Notes: generated by a model from the sequence alone, not told the origin. Positions 28,869-37,185 are shown, counted from the stretch's first letter. The stretch is DNA of 64,000 bases from Saprospiraceae bacterium (GCA_016710585.1 JADJVN010000002.1:124001-188000); one strand, 5' to 3'. Numbers and translations are program-made.

Positions 28869-29540
28869 TTAAAAACTTTTAAAAGCCTCAATTGCTTTGA
28901 GCTTCTCAATAGTTGATTTTGGGTCTTGTGATTTAAATATTGAGTTTCCAGCTACTAATACATCTGCACCTGCTTGTAGAATTGTTTCAGCATTTTCCAA
29001 GCCTACACCGCCATCGATTTCGATTAAGGTATTAAGATTTCGCGATATAATTTCAGATTTAATTTTTTTAATTTTTTCTAAAGTCTTGTATATGAATTTT
29101 TGACCGCCAAAACCTGGATTCACACTCATTAAACAAACGATGTCGATATCTTCAAGAATATCATAAATTGACTCTACAGATGTTGCAGGATTTAAAGCTA
29201 TTCCAGCCTTTGCTCCAGTTTCTTTTATTTGATAGATTGCTCTGTGAAGATGATGCGATGCTTCGGCATGGATGGTGATGTTGTCTGCTCCTGCATCTCT
29301 GAATGCAGAGATATATTTTTCTGGATTGACGATCATCAAATGAACATCTAATGGTTTTTGACTATGTTTTTTTATAGCTTGGATTATCGGCATACCAAAA
29401 GAGATATTAGGAACAAAAACACCATCCATGACATCGAGATGAAACCACTCAGCTTGAGTCAAATTGTAATATTCCACTTCTTCCTTGATTCTTCCAAAAT
29501 CACAGGATAAAAACGACGGGGCTATAATTTGTTTTGACAT
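28869..29540 (-). CDS. rpe: Ribulose-phosphate 3-epimerase
   Basis: Encodes 223 residues, the normal length of this TIM-barrel enzyme. Diagnostic motifs are APSFLSCDF at the N-terminus, WFHLDVMDGVFVPNISFG (metal ligand His and catalytic Asp), LDVHLMIVNPEKY, MSVNPGFGGQKFI and the C-terminal LIEIDGGVGLENA with VAGNSIFKS. It interconverts ribulose-5-phosphate and xylulose-5-phosphate in the pentose phosphate pathway. A strong hairpin with T tracts sits only about 14 bases upstream of its ATG, which leaves little room for a separate promoter. Confidence 0.96.
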   Translation of the reverse strand: MSKQIIAPSFLSCDFGRIKEEVEYYNLTQAEWFHLDVMDGVFVPNISFGMPIIQAIKKHSQKPLDVHLMIVNPEKYISAFRDAGADNITIHAEASHHLHRAIYQIKETGAKAGIALNPATSVESIYDILEDIDIVCLMSVNPGFGGQKFIYKTLEKIKKIKSEIISRNLNTLIEIDGGVGLENAETILQAGADVLVAGNSIFKSQDPKSTIEKLKAIEAFKSF

Positions 29541-29553
29541 AATATATGGACAA

Positions 29554-29590
29554 TAAAAAAAGCTGCTTTGTTTGGAAAGCAGCTTTTTTT
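29554..29590. terminator. Bidirectional terminator hairpin between the T9SS gene and rpe
   Basis: A perfect stem AGCTGCTTT / AAAGCAGCT with a 6-base loop, flanked by A7 on one side and T9 on the other, so both strands show a stem plus T tract. On the minus strand it follows the stop at 29610 and precedes the rpe start at 29540. Confidence 0.85.
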
Positions 29591-29609
29591 TTATAAATAA
29601 ATTTTAATT

Positions 29610-30503
29610 TTATTCCTTAATTATCTTTTCAGTGTATTCACCAATTTTAACATAGTATACACCGTCCGTAAGATTCGAGATGTCGATTTGATTTCTACCT
29701 GCTTTTGTGAAACCAGTCATTTTTCTACCTGTCATATCATAGATAGACATATTATTCAAATCTGCTTGATCATAGTCACCATCTACTGAAATCAATCCTT
29801 GAGTTGGTATAGGAGAAAGAACAGCTCTGCCACCTCTATTACCTACAGTAACGATATTGCTGAAACTAGAACTACCATCTTTGTCTATCATCGATAATCT
29901 GAAATAATTGACTTGATTTGCAACCAATCTTACATCTTGAGAATAATTCAATTCAGCTCTACTGTTTCCAGCAGCTCTTACTTTGCTTACTTCTCTAAAA
30001 TTCCTTCCATCAACACTTTGCTGAATGACAAAATGAGAAGAATTACTCTCCACTCCAGTTTTCCAATTTAAAGCGGCTGTACTAGCACTCGTTTTGTCTG
30101 CAGTGAATTCCATTAATCTAATAGGTAAGATGATAAAGTCTACAACGACTCCACACACATCGTCATTTGCATTGATACCATAAGCTACAAAGTTAGCAGA
30201 TGAATTGCAATCAGCTACAAATGTAAATGTTTCGCATATTACAGAACCAACAGGAAGGAAGCCTACATTAATTGTTCTAGTCATCGTGCCATAAGTAGCA
30301 GTGACCTGATAATCTATTTCTTTTGCCTCAGTACTGGTCTTTATCACACAGAAACGCACAGAAAACAAACAGTCTGGTCCACCAAAAGATGACTTGGATA
30401 AAATCGTAAGACTATTGGAAGCAGTGTCTATACATGCTTGAGCGACAATATTCATTGTGGTCAATGCAAAAAGGGCAATCAATAATTGTAATTTTTTCAT
30501 CAT
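29610..30503 (-). CDS. Secreted protein with T9SS type A C-terminal domain
   Basis: Encodes 297 residues with a signal peptide ending NIVAQ. The mature N-terminal part (CIDTASNSLTILSKSSFGGPDCLFSVRFCV) is a cysteine-containing beta domain I cannot assign. From about residue 130 the sequence LMEFTADKTSASTAALNWKTGVESNSSHFVIQQS is the fibronectin-like segment that commonly precedes the type A sorting domain in Bacteroidota, and SPIPTQGLISVDGDYDQADL ... DGVYYVKIGEYTEKIIKE is the sorting domain itself. The product is therefore exported by T9SS and probably displayed on the surface. Function unknown. Confidence 0.78.
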   Translation of the reverse strand: MMKKLQLLIALFALTTMNIVAQACIDTASNSLTILSKSSFGGPDCLFSVRFCVIKTSTEAKEIDYQVTATYGTMTRTINVGFLPVGSVICETFTFVADCNSSANFVAYGINANDDVCGVVVDFIILPIRLMEFTADKTSASTAALNWKTGVESNSSHFVIQQSVDGRNFREVSKVRAAGNSRAELNYSQDVRLVANQVNYFRLSMIDKDGSSSFSNIVTVGNRGGRAVLSPIPTQGLISVDGDYDQADLNNMSIYDMTGRKMTGFTKAGRNQIDISNLTDGVYYVKIGEYTEKIIKE

Positions 30504-30518
30504 ACGTCAGATTTAAAT

Positions 30519-30526
30519 CAAAGATA
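30519..30526 (-). promoter_or_regulatory. Candidate promoter -7 element for the T9SS gene at 29610-30503
   Basis: On the minus strand TATCTTTG matches TAnnTTTG exactly and lies about 16 bases before the ATG. No -33 TTTG is seen at the right distance, so this is a partial match. Confidence 0.4.
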
Positions 30527-30597
30527 AAGATAATTTTAAATGATAATATATGCTAGTGAATATACACATAAATAAATATTATACTTGTAATCGTATG

Positions 30598-31308
30598 TTA
30601 ATCAATATATTTAAGTGAGATTTCTTCCATGCCAGAAAATTGAATTAAGCGACAGAAAACCTTAAATGTCAGGGCGACATCTTCAAGACAGTATTTTGAA
30701 ATTCCCTCAATATTCTGTTTTCGCCAATATTCTTCAGTGACTTGACTTCCGTGCATATTGTTTTTTGAACTAGGCAATCCAAGACATGCAGCTAGGAGAT
30801 CCAAGGAGACATAGTGCTTGTAATCGCCATATCTCCAGTATTCTAAGGTGTCATGAATATATTTGACTTCCCATGGTTTTTTAGATCCAAGATTGAAAAT
30901 TTCTGGGATCTCTACGCCATTAATTAAAGCTCTTCTGCAGATATAGGGAATGTCAAATTCACGAATATTGTGACCGCAAAAACTATGAGTCTGTGGATTG
31001 CTAAAATGCTTTTTGACAAGTTCAAAAAAGTCTTCAATAATTTTCTTTTCATTATCGCCACTAATTGTTTTTAGCCTTAATTCATTTTGTTTGTAAATGC
31101 CAAGACCAATACAAACGATCTTTCCAAACTCTGCAAAAATTGCAGCTTTCTGGCTATAAGCTTCACTTGGAGTGATCGCTATCCCTTCATTTTTAAAGTA
31201 TTTCGATTTGGCATCCCATAAACTATTCCATCTTTCATCTAATTGATCATAGCTAGCCTCATGTGAAACCGTCTCAATATCTAAGAATAATATATTATTT
31301 AAATTCAT
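30598..31308 (-). CDS. Predicted 3'-5' exonuclease (PolB-like DEDD superfamily)
   Basis: Encodes 236 residues. The DEDD exonuclease signature is visible: Exo I ILFLDIETVS (D and E about residues 10-12), Exo II CGHNIREFDIPYICRR, and the C-terminal YCLEDVALTFKVFCRL supplying the last acidic residue. This corresponds to the 'predicted 3'-5' exonuclease related to the PolB exonuclease domain' family, a free-standing proofreading-type domain. It probably trims single-stranded DNA or RNA ends. It is transcribed divergently from the coiled-coil gene, with about 100 bases between the two starts. Confidence 0.82.
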   Translation of the reverse strand: MNLNNILFLDIETVSHEASYDQLDERWNSLWDAKSKYFKNEGIAITPSEAYSQKAAIFAEFGKIVCIGLGIYKQNELRLKTISGDNEKKIIEDFFELVKKHFSNPQTHSFCGHNIREFDIPYICRRALINGVEIPEIFNLGSKKPWEVKYIHDTLEYWRYGDYKHYVSLDLLAACLGLPSSKNNMHGSQVTEEYWRKQNIEGISKYCLEDVALTFKVFCRLIQFSGMEEISLKYID

Positions 31309-31406
31309 AATATGTCAAAAATTCGTAATAATGAGAGTTTTTGAGAGAAAATTATCAAAATGTTCTGGAAATACAGCGTAACTTTAGGCTGCAAAAACAG
31401 TACCAA

Positions 31407-32387
31407 ATGGCATCAAGCAATTCAAACCAAAATTTAAAAGCAATTTCTTTAGTAGCGATTTTAGCCTTGTTAGGACTAAATGTTTATCAGTTCGTAACGA
31501 ATAAAAGTCTGCAAAAAGATAATATTCAAAAAGAAACAGAAATCACTCAATTGGATCAAGCAAAAACAGAACTTGAAAAACAATATGAAAATTCTGTTGC
31601 TGAGTTGAATGAAATGAAAACAAATAATACAGAACTCAATACATTAATCGACTCTCAAAAAGAAGAACTTCGCATTCAAAAAGATAAGATCAGCAATCTT
31701 CTCAAAGACAGCAAAAATTTATCTGTCGCAAGAAAGGAAATGACAGAGATGAAATCCAAAGTAGAATCCTATGTCGCTGAAATATCAAGGTTAAAACAAG
31801 AGAATGAACAATTGCTCAGTTCCAATACCTCTTTGACTAAAGAGAAAGAGAATCTGAGTCAAGATTTGCAAAAAAAATCTGTAGAAAATTCAGCTTTATC
31901 GGAGGCTAAAAATGCATTGACTAGTGAGAAAGAAAAAATCAATAAAGAAAAATCAGAATTGTCCAAAAGAGTGATAAGAGCTTCGGTAATTACTGTGAAT
32001 AAAATTGAAACCAACTCTTATGAACAAAGAGATGGCAAGAAGCCTAACGGTGTGAGTAAAGCAAAAAATACAGATTACCTTCAAATATGTTTTAATACCT
32101 CTGCAAACTCAAATGCAGATTCTGGCGATGAGCAGTTTTTTATCAGAGTAATCAATCCAATAGGTGAGACCCAGGCAATCGAATCCCAAGGCTCAGGAAC
32201 CTTCATCAATGAAACAACTGGCGACGAAGTGCGCTATTCTACAATAGCCAAAACCATGTATGCAAATGAAGTGAAAAATGTATGTGGAGAGTGGCATAAT
32301 CCGGGAGGATTTCAAGCTGGTGTATATCAAATAGAAGTCTACAACAAAGGATATTTGGCAGGAACATCTACTATCAAATTGAAATAA
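31407..32387 (+). CDS. Membrane-anchored coiled-coil protein with C-terminal beta domain
   Basis: The start chosen is ATG 31407 (MASSNSNQNLKAISLVAILALL); an earlier in-frame ATG at 31341 would add 22 non-conserved-looking residues. The 326-residue protein has one membrane helix at about residues 12-30, a long coiled coil rich in Glu, Lys and Gln from about 35 to 205, and a globular C-terminal domain (VNKIETNSYEQRDGKK ... GVYQIEVYNKGYLAGTSTIKLK) of predicted beta structure. The orientation suggests the coiled coil and C-domain lie in the periplasm. I do not recognise a named family; similar proteins occur in Bacteroidota. The dehydrogenase gene follows 30 bases later. Confidence 0.7.
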   Translation: MASSNSNQNLKAISLVAILALLGLNVYQFVTNKSLQKDNIQKETEITQLDQAKTELEKQYENSVAELNEMKTNNTELNTLIDSQKEELRIQKDKISNLLKDSKNLSVARKEMTEMKSKVESYVAEISRLKQENEQLLSSNTSLTKEKENLSQDLQKKSVENSALSEAKNALTSEKEKINKEKSELSKRVIRASVITVNKIETNSYEQRDGKKPNGVSKAKNTDYLQICFNTSANSNADSGDEQFFIRVINPIGETQAIESQGSGTFINETTGDEVRYSTIAKTMYANEVKNVCGEWHNPGGFQAGVYQIEVYNKGYLAGTSTIKLK

Positions 32388-32417
32388 AATCTTTTCATTC
32401 AATTGAACATTCATTCA

Positions 32418-33350
32418 ATGGATAAACGCATCCTTATTTTAGGATCTAATGGTCAAATAGGTACAGTGTTGACTAAGGCACTTGTAGATCGTTATGGTTA
32501 TAAAAATGTATTTGCTTCTGATATACGTGAACCCAAAATTCAAATAGCAAATTTTGAAATTTTGGATGTTACAGATAAAAATAAAATTGCAGAGGCCATC
32601 GACAAACATCAGATCAATACCATTTATCATCTTGCTGCCATACTCTCAGCCAATGGTGAGAAGAATCCAAGTTTGACTTGGAAGATAAATCATGATGCTA
32701 CAGTCAATTTATTTGATCTTTGTGTCGAAAAAAAAATTGTGACAGTTTTTTTCCCAAGTTCGATAGCAATTTATGGACCTCATACACCAAAGATAAATAC
32801 ACCACAATACACCAGTTTTAATCCATCCACCGTATATGGCATAAGCAAACTTACTGGAGAAATGTGGGCTGAATATTACCATAAAAGATATGGTTTGGAT
32901 GTTCGTTCCATTAGATATCCAGGGGTCATAGGCTGGCAATCACTTCCAGAAGGTGGGACGACGGATTATGCTGTAGAGATCTATCATGGGGCTATAAAAA
33001 ATAAATATTATAATTGTTTTTTAAAAGCAGGGACAAAACTTCCAATGATCTATATGGATGATGTCATTCGTGCCACCATTGAATTAATGGAAGCACCAGC
33101 ATCTAGGATTACGGTGCGTTCAAGTTATAATCTTTCAGGTATGAGTTTTACGCCACAAGAAATCTATGAATCTATTAAAGCGCATATTCCAGATTTTAAG
33201 ATAGATTACAATCCAGACTTTCGTCAGCAAATAGCAGAGTCATGGAATGAATCAATAGATGATAGTATGGCTAGAAATGATTGGGATTGGAAGCCCAAGT
33301 TTGAACTTGAAGAAATGACAAAAGATATGCTGCGTCATTTATCGAATTAA
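32418..33350 (+). CDS. L-threonine 3-dehydrogenase, short-chain dehydrogenase/epimerase type
   Basis: The start chosen is ATG 32418, since the upstream TTG in frame adds only five residues. The 310-residue protein has the Rossmann motif ILGSNGQIGTVL, the catalytic STVYGISKLTGE (YxxxK), YPGVIGWQSLPEGGTTDYAVEIYH and YMDDVIRATIELM, which closely fit the NAD-dependent UDP-galactose-epimerase-like threonine dehydrogenases found in Bacteroidota and trypanosomes. It oxidises L-threonine to 2-amino-3-ketobutyrate, normally passed to a KBL ligase that is not in this window. Cytoplasmic. It converges with the next gene with only 7 bases between stops. Confidence 0.9.
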   Translation: MDKRILILGSNGQIGTVLTKALVDRYGYKNVFASDIREPKIQIANFEILDVTDKNKIAEAIDKHQINTIYHLAAILSANGEKNPSLTWKINHDATVNLFDLCVEKKIVTVFFPSSIAIYGPHTPKINTPQYTSFNPSTVYGISKLTGEMWAEYYHKRYGLDVRSIRYPGVIGWQSLPEGGTTDYAVEIYHGAIKNKYYNCFLKAGTKLPMIYMDDVIRATIELMEAPASRITVRSSYNLSGMSFTPQEIYESIKAHIPDFKIDYNPDFRQQIAESWNESIDDSMARNDWDWKPKFELEEMTKDMLRHLSN

Positions 33351-33357
33351 TAAAAAA

Positions 33358-33873
33358 TTATAAAATCAATTCCAGTTCTTTTTTAATCGCTTGTAATGCC
33401 TTATCGATTACAGGATCGGTTTTAGGAATAGCCTCTTGGTATAGATAAGTTTTTGTTTCTTCAAAACTATTATTAGCTAAGTTACTCGCTTCATGTAAGG
33501 AATGGACGACTTCATTTTTAGCGAATAAAATAATTTCCCATAACTTATCGGAGACATAAATTTGTTGCACTAGATTATGTTCAAATTCATGCGTAATGCC
33601 CATCATCAATGCGTGTACAAAAACTTTTGAATCCATATCTTTATTTTGCAATCGCAAGATTAAATTGTGGATGCGGATTCTCTCTAGAAACAAACTAAGT
33701 CTTTCATATGCCTGTAGTTTGATAGGATAGGACATTTTTTCAGTATGCATTCTGTATTCATAGTCGCGCTTCGATCTTTCTTCAGCAAAGTATTTTTTCA
33801 GTATATAGAATACAGTAAGAAATACCACACCGCTGGGTAATATGTATTTTAATATTTCAAGAAATGCCGCCAT
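33358..33873 (-). CDS. Conserved membrane-anchored protein of Bacteroidota, function unknown
   Basis: Encodes 171 residues with a single N-terminal membrane helix (LKYILPSGVVFLTVFYILKKYF, residues about 8-29), then a charged helical cytoplasmic part (YEYRMHTEKMSYPIKLQAYERLSLFLERI, MMGITHEFEHNLVQQIYVSDKLWEII). I recognise it as a widely conserved but uncharacterised Bacteroidota family. It is monocistronic on the minus strand, divergent from the IscA-like gene. Confidence 0.75.
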   Translation of the reverse strand: MAAFLEILKYILPSGVVFLTVFYILKKYFAEERSKRDYEYRMHTEKMSYPIKLQAYERLSLFLERIRIHNLILRLQNKDMDSKVFVHALMMGITHEFEHNLVQQIYVSDKLWEIILFAKNEVVHSLHEASNLANNSFEETKTYLYQEAIPKTDPVIDKALQAIKKELELIL

Positions 33874-34021
33874 ACACTAAGTTTTAAATTAAATCTATTT
33901 TATATAAACTGAAAAATGACAAACACATTATTAGTCATCATTAAAAAATTTCAATAAAATGTAAATTACCACTTTTAAATGAAATTTTAAGTAAAATCAG
34001 TTTTTAGAACCAAATTATTCA

Positions 34022-34029
34022 TAAATTTG
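34022..34029 (+). promoter_or_regulatory. Candidate promoter -7 element for the IscA-like gene
   Basis: TAAATTTG matches TAnnTTTG exactly, 17 bases before ATG 34047. The expected -33 position has a T-rich stretch (TTTTTAG near 34000) rather than a clear TTTG. Confidence 0.5.
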
Positions 34030-34046
34030 TTCTAAAAGAAAAAATC

Positions 34047-34397
34047 ATGGTAAGCGATACAATAGTTGAATCTCCAATAAGCATTTCAGATACAGCGATA
34101 GCACAATTGCAACGTATTCGCAATGAGCAAAGTATACCAGAATCACATGGACTTCGGGTTGGAGTGAAAGGTGGAGGATGTTCTGGTTTTTCCTATGTCT
34201 TAGGTTTTGATACACAACATGAGAAAGATCAGGTATTTGAAATTGCAGGGCTTAAGGTCTTAATGGAGAAAGCACATTCTCTGTATTTGGTAGGCATGCA
34301 AATAGATTGGGTGGAAGGATTGAATAATAGAGGTTTTAGTTTCGTCAATCCCAATGCAAAAGACACCTGTGGTTGCGGTCAATCATTCTCCGCATAA
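34047..34397 (+). CDS. Iron-sulfur cluster assembly accessory protein (IscA/SufA/ErpA family)
   Basis: Encodes 116 residues with the three conserved cysteines of A-type carriers: one in VKGGGCSGFSYVLGF and two in the C-terminal DTCGCGQSF. The rest (ISISDTAIAQLQRIRNEQ, LVGMQIDWVEGLNNRGFSFVNPNA) is typical of the HesB/IscA fold. These proteins carry Fe-S clusters from scaffold to target. It is a single gene here, not within a suf or isc operon, so its precise subfamily is uncertain. Confidence 0.93.
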   Translation: MVSDTIVESPISISDTAIAQLQRIRNEQSIPESHGLRVGVKGGGCSGFSYVLGFDTQHEKDQVFEIAGLKVLMEKAHSLYLVGMQIDWVEGLNNRGFSFVNPNAKDTCGCGQSFSA

Positions 34398-34440
34398 TAT
34401 ATTTACAATAATTCCATTCGTTTTTTGCTGTATTTAAATC

Positions 34441-34864
34441 ATGAAAGACATTTTTGATCTAATTTCGAGGCTTTTCCTTTCTGCAATATTTTTGTTTGAA
34501 TCTTATTCGTCAGTAAAGCATATCAGTAGATCAAAAGCAACAATGCTACACTATGGATTCCATTGGAATCCTGAGTTATTATTGTATACGGCAAGTTTTC
34601 TGCTATTGGTCGGTGGTATTTTTTTATTGATAGGGTATAGACCTGGATTTGCTGTGACTTTGTTATTGATCTATTGGATTCCAGTAACATTTATGGTATA
34701 TCAATTTTGGGATGCTCCAGAAGGTACAAAAATATTCAAACTGTCAATTTTTGAAAAATATAGCCATTATAGGTGGGCTTATACATATTCTAATACATGG
34801 CGTAGGGAAATATAGTATTCGTAGGTTTTTTGGGATGATGAAATTGCCAAAAGAAAAGTGGTAG
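34441..34864 (+). CDS. DoxX-family membrane protein, with two one-base homopolymer deletions
   Basis: The first 98 residues (FDLISRLFLSAIFLFESYSSVKH, LYTASFLLLVGGIFLLIGY, QFWDAPEGTK) are DoxX-like with three membrane helices. The frame then goes wrong. Adding one A to the A5 run at 34728-34732 and one T to the T5 run at 34748-34752 restores NIQTVNFLKNIAIIGGLIHIL...GKYSIRRFFG, the conserved fourth helix and tail, ending at TAG 34862-34864 (141 residues). DoxX proteins are small quinone-related or redox-linked membrane proteins of unclear role. It sits 43 bases after the IscA-like gene. Confidence 0.8.
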
Positions 34865-34873
34865 CAATCAATA

Positions 34874-34918
34874 TCACATTCTGATCAACCAATTCTCCCA
34901 GCCTAGATGGACCTCTGT
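34874..34918 (-). pseudogene. GNAT acetyltransferase C-terminal remnant
   Basis: This 45-base segment encodes TEVHLGWENWLIRM plus a stop, identical at the protein level to the last 14 residues of the GNAT gene about 1.1 kb away (36014-35970). The seven base differences between the two are all synonymous (including TGA versus TAA). No upstream acetyltransferase sequence is recognisable, so this is a fragment of a second, lost copy. Confidence 0.65.
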
Positions 34919-35060
34919 TCTGAAAATATAAGGATTGTATGTGGCAATGATATAGAAGAAACAGTTGTTTATACACCTTAATATAGATATAGATCAAGAG
35001 TAACTTTACATTTGAAAAGACACTCTTGTTTTTAATTTTAACAATACTAAATAATTAGAT

Positions 35061-35909
35061 ATGAAATATTTTATACTTCCCTTTCTTATATGTTTTCTCC
35101 AAGTGATGTCATATTCTCAAAAAGTGATTTTGTGGGGTGAATATCTTGATACTACAAACTTTGTTTATTATAATGATACAGTGGTTTTTGGATTTGATTA
35201 TAGAGCTACCAATGATATTGATGAATTTCTAGGCGAGAAGGAGTTGGTGTCCAAACCATTGGGTCAACGAGACATAAGATTGATTAAAAGATCACAAATT
35301 GATTTTACTTGCCTTGAAGATACATTGTACAATCCTATATATTTTGATCGAACCTCAAGCTCTAAGATTGATCTGAGACCTATCTCTGCAACAGGGAATG
35401 ATTTATATTTTGAGTTGCAATATTCTTATGATTTTAAGGCTTATCGTTCTACTTTACTACAATATGGAAATTCTAAACTTAAACAAAGATATTTGGGTTA
35501 CAGAGTTAAAATTAATTGTGATGAGATTGTTAAGTGGGAAAATCTTGCTTTTAAATGGAATGGGGATACATCATTTATTCAAAATCTTATATTTTCTTCA
35601 ATAAGTTTATCACATGATTCGATTGAACGAATATTTTTTCATTTAAAGCCTGATCTAAAATTGGCGAACAAAGAATATGCAGCAGAAATGGAGAGAATGG
35701 AGACATGGATTGCTCATGATAATTTGAGATTGATTACACAAGACAATGTAGAATTATATTCTATCTATGGTCAAAAATTAGTGGCAATAAATTCACTTGA
35801 TGAAGAAAAAATATTTGATCTAAGTAGTTTTTCATCAGGAACATATTTTTTGAGAACGTTAGATAAAAATGGCCGTTTGACGAAAGTCAGACGTGTATTG
35901 AAAATATAG
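35061..35909 (+). CDS. Secreted protein with C-terminal T9SS-like sorting region
   Basis: Encodes 282 residues with a signal peptide (1-20, ending SYSQ). The main part (VILWGEYLDTTNFVYYNDTVVFGFDYRA ... YLGYRVKINCDEIVKW) is beta-rich and not assignable. The last 60 residues, LRLITQDNVELYSIYGQKLVAI ... FSSGTYFLRTLDKNGRLTKVRRVLKI, resemble a short T9SS type A domain ('VELYSIYGQ', 'SGTYFLR', basic end), although the usual PNP motif is missing. Likely exported; function unknown. A hairpin follows its stop. Confidence 0.65.
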   Translation: MKYFILPFLICFLQVMSYSQKVILWGEYLDTTNFVYYNDTVVFGFDYRATNDIDEFLGEKELVSKPLGQRDIRLIKRSQIDFTCLEDTLYNPIYFDRTSSSKIDLRPISATGNDLYFELQYSYDFKAYRSTLLQYGNSKLKQRYLGYRVKINCDEIVKWENLAFKWNGDTSFIQNLIFSSISLSHDSIERIFFHLKPDLKLANKEYAAEMERMETWIAHDNLRLITQDNVELYSIYGQKLVAINSLDEEKIFDLSSFSSGTYFLRTLDKNGRLTKVRRVLKI

Positions 35910-35927
35910 AGTTTAATATTCAGCATT

Positions 35928-35968
35928 GCCTCGATGAATAATTTTACATTTACCTTCGGGGCTTTTCT
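35928..35968 (+). terminator. Possible terminator after the gene at 35061-35909
   Basis: GCCTCGA (35928-35934) can pair with TCGGGGC (35956-35962), with one U-G pair, followed by TTTTCT. The 21-base loop is large, so the call is tentative. Confidence 0.45.
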
Positions 35969-35969
35969 A

Positions 35970-36422
35970 TTACATACGAATTAGCCAATTCTCCCAGCCT
36001 AGATGGACCTCCGTATTGTATTTTCTATAAAATGATTTTCCCAGTTCATTCCAATCTAAGACCTGCCATTTTGCGAGTTTAGCACCACAGTTTTTAGCTT
36101 CCTCCAGATAAGCTTCAAAAAGCAATTTGCCAATACCTTTACCCCGATATTCTTCTCTCACTATAAAATCTTCAAGATATAAAGCCTTGCCACTCCATGT
36201 AGAGAAGGTGGTATAGAAGAAAGCCATTCCAAGTATATGATCATCAATATCGACGGCTAGAATAGCATCAAATCGTTTTTCTTCTAGTCCTGTTGCATAA
36301 TCTTCAATACTGGTCTTAACAGCATCGGGCTCTTTTTCAAAAATCGCCAATTCTACTATGAGGCCTTGAATGGCAGCTGCATCAGACGGAGTTGCTTTTC
36401 TAAGTTGGAAATCGTTTGACAT
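35970..36422 (-). CDS. GNAT-family N-acetyltransferase
   Basis: Encodes 150 residues with the GNAT core: RKATPSDAAAIQGLIVELA at the start, LYLEDFIVREEYRGKGIGKLLFEAYLEEAKN containing the acetyl-CoA pyrophosphate loop (R-G-K-G-I-G-K), and ANCG-like KWQVLDWNELGKSFYRKYN...EVHLGWENWLIRM at the end. The sequence most resembles diamine (spermidine/thialysine) N-acetyltransferases, whose characteristic 'VLDWNE..I.FY...GA' motif is present. Substrate not certain. A fragment of a second copy lies about 1.1 kb away. Confidence 0.9.
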   Translation of the reverse strand: MSNDFQLRKATPSDAAAIQGLIVELAIFEKEPDAVKTSIEDYATGLEEKRFDAILAVDIDDHILGMAFFYTTFSTWSGKALYLEDFIVREEYRGKGIGKLLFEAYLEEAKNCGAKLAKWQVLDWNELGKSFYRKYNTEVHLGWENWLIRM

Positions 36423-36670
36423 GATAGAGTAACTTTAATTTTAATGATTTTGTTGAAAGAAGGATATTGGATTAGATGATTGATTAACAGGATATAAAAT
36501 ATTGAAAATTATTGTATATTAAAATTAAGTAAAAATTACCTTCCTTTAGATTTGCAATTACCTGAATTGTAGGTAACTATAATTACCGTCAAACAAGGAC
36601 ATTTATTAAAGCCTAGAACTTCAAATATCTTGTTAAAATCAAAACTTTCTTTATTTTTTTATAAATTAGC
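36423..36670. other. AT-rich intergenic region upstream of the ribosomal cluster
   Basis: No gene, tRNA or clear terminator is visible between the GNAT start and the cluster promoter. A small imperfect inverted repeat (AATTACC...GGTAACT, about 36556-36580) is the only structure I noted. A perfect -7-like TAGCTTTG at 36667-36674 overlaps the -33 element of the promoter listed next. Confidence 0.35.
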
Positions 36671-36708
36671 TTTGTAGAAAGAAGAGAAAGCTGTACATTT
36701 GCGACTCC
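36671..36708 (+). promoter_or_regulatory. Promoter of the str-S10-spc-alpha ribosomal cluster
   Basis: TTTG (36671-36674), then exactly 19 bases, then TACATTTG (36694-36701) is a full match to the Bacteroidota consensus TTTG-N19-21-TAnnTTTG. It is followed by CGACTCC. Transcription would start near 36708, leaving an untranslated leader of about 80 bases before rpsL. Confidence 0.75.
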
Positions 36709-36786
36709 TTAGGGATAAGTGTATCTTTAAGGTATTGAAAATCTGTGATTTATAAAAATTATTAAAAGCATAATAGATTAAAAAAT

Positions 36787-37161
36787 ATGCCTACTATTAA
36801 CCAACTGATCCGAATAGGACGCGAAAAAGTGGTTTACAAGAGTAAATCGAGAGCCTTACAGTCCAATCCTCAAAAGCGAGGAGTGTGTACAAGGGTATAT
36901 ACGACTACTCCAAAGAAACCTAACTCAGCCCTAAGAAAAGTGGCTAAAGTAAGATTAACTAATGGCACTGAAGTAATCTGTTATATTCCTGGAGAAGGAC
37001 ATAATCTACAAGAGCACTCCATAGTATTAGTGAGAGGTGGTAGAGTAAAAGACCTTCCAGGGGTACGTTATACTATTGTGAGAGGTGCACTTGACACAGC
37101 AGGTGTGAACAATAGAAAGAAATCAAGATCAAAATACGGTAGTAAAAGACCTAAAAAATAA
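36787..37161 (+). CDS. rpsL: 30S ribosomal protein S12
   Basis: Encodes 124 residues, standard for S12, first gene of the cluster. Conserved motifs: PTINQLIRIGREK, CTRVYTTTPKKPNSALRKVAKVRL (containing the Lys positions where streptomycin resistance mutations occur), and EHSIVLVRGGRVKDLPGVRYTIVRGALD. The wild-type 'TPKKPNSA' and 'RVKDLPG' residues are present. S12 sits at the decoding centre of the 30S subunit. Its order before rpsG and fusA is the classic str operon. Confidence 0.98.
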   Translation: MPTINQLIRIGREKVVYKSKSRALQSNPQKRGVCTRVYTTTPKKPNSALRKVAKVRLTNGTEVICYIPGEGHNLQEHSIVLVRGGRVKDLPGVRYTIVRGALDTAGVNNRKKSRSKYGSKRPKK

Positions 37162-37185
37162 ACGATAAAAATTTGCCTTTAAGTC

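Noticed and set aside
34779..34997. A minus-strand open frame of 72 codons opposite the DoxX 3' end
   Set aside because: It reads through the GNAT remnant in the wrong frame and has no protein-like composition; it is a shadow.
36556..36580. A small inverted repeat upstream of the ribosomal promoter as an operator or riboswitch
   Set aside because: The stem is short and imperfect and there is no conserved riboswitch core that I recognise.
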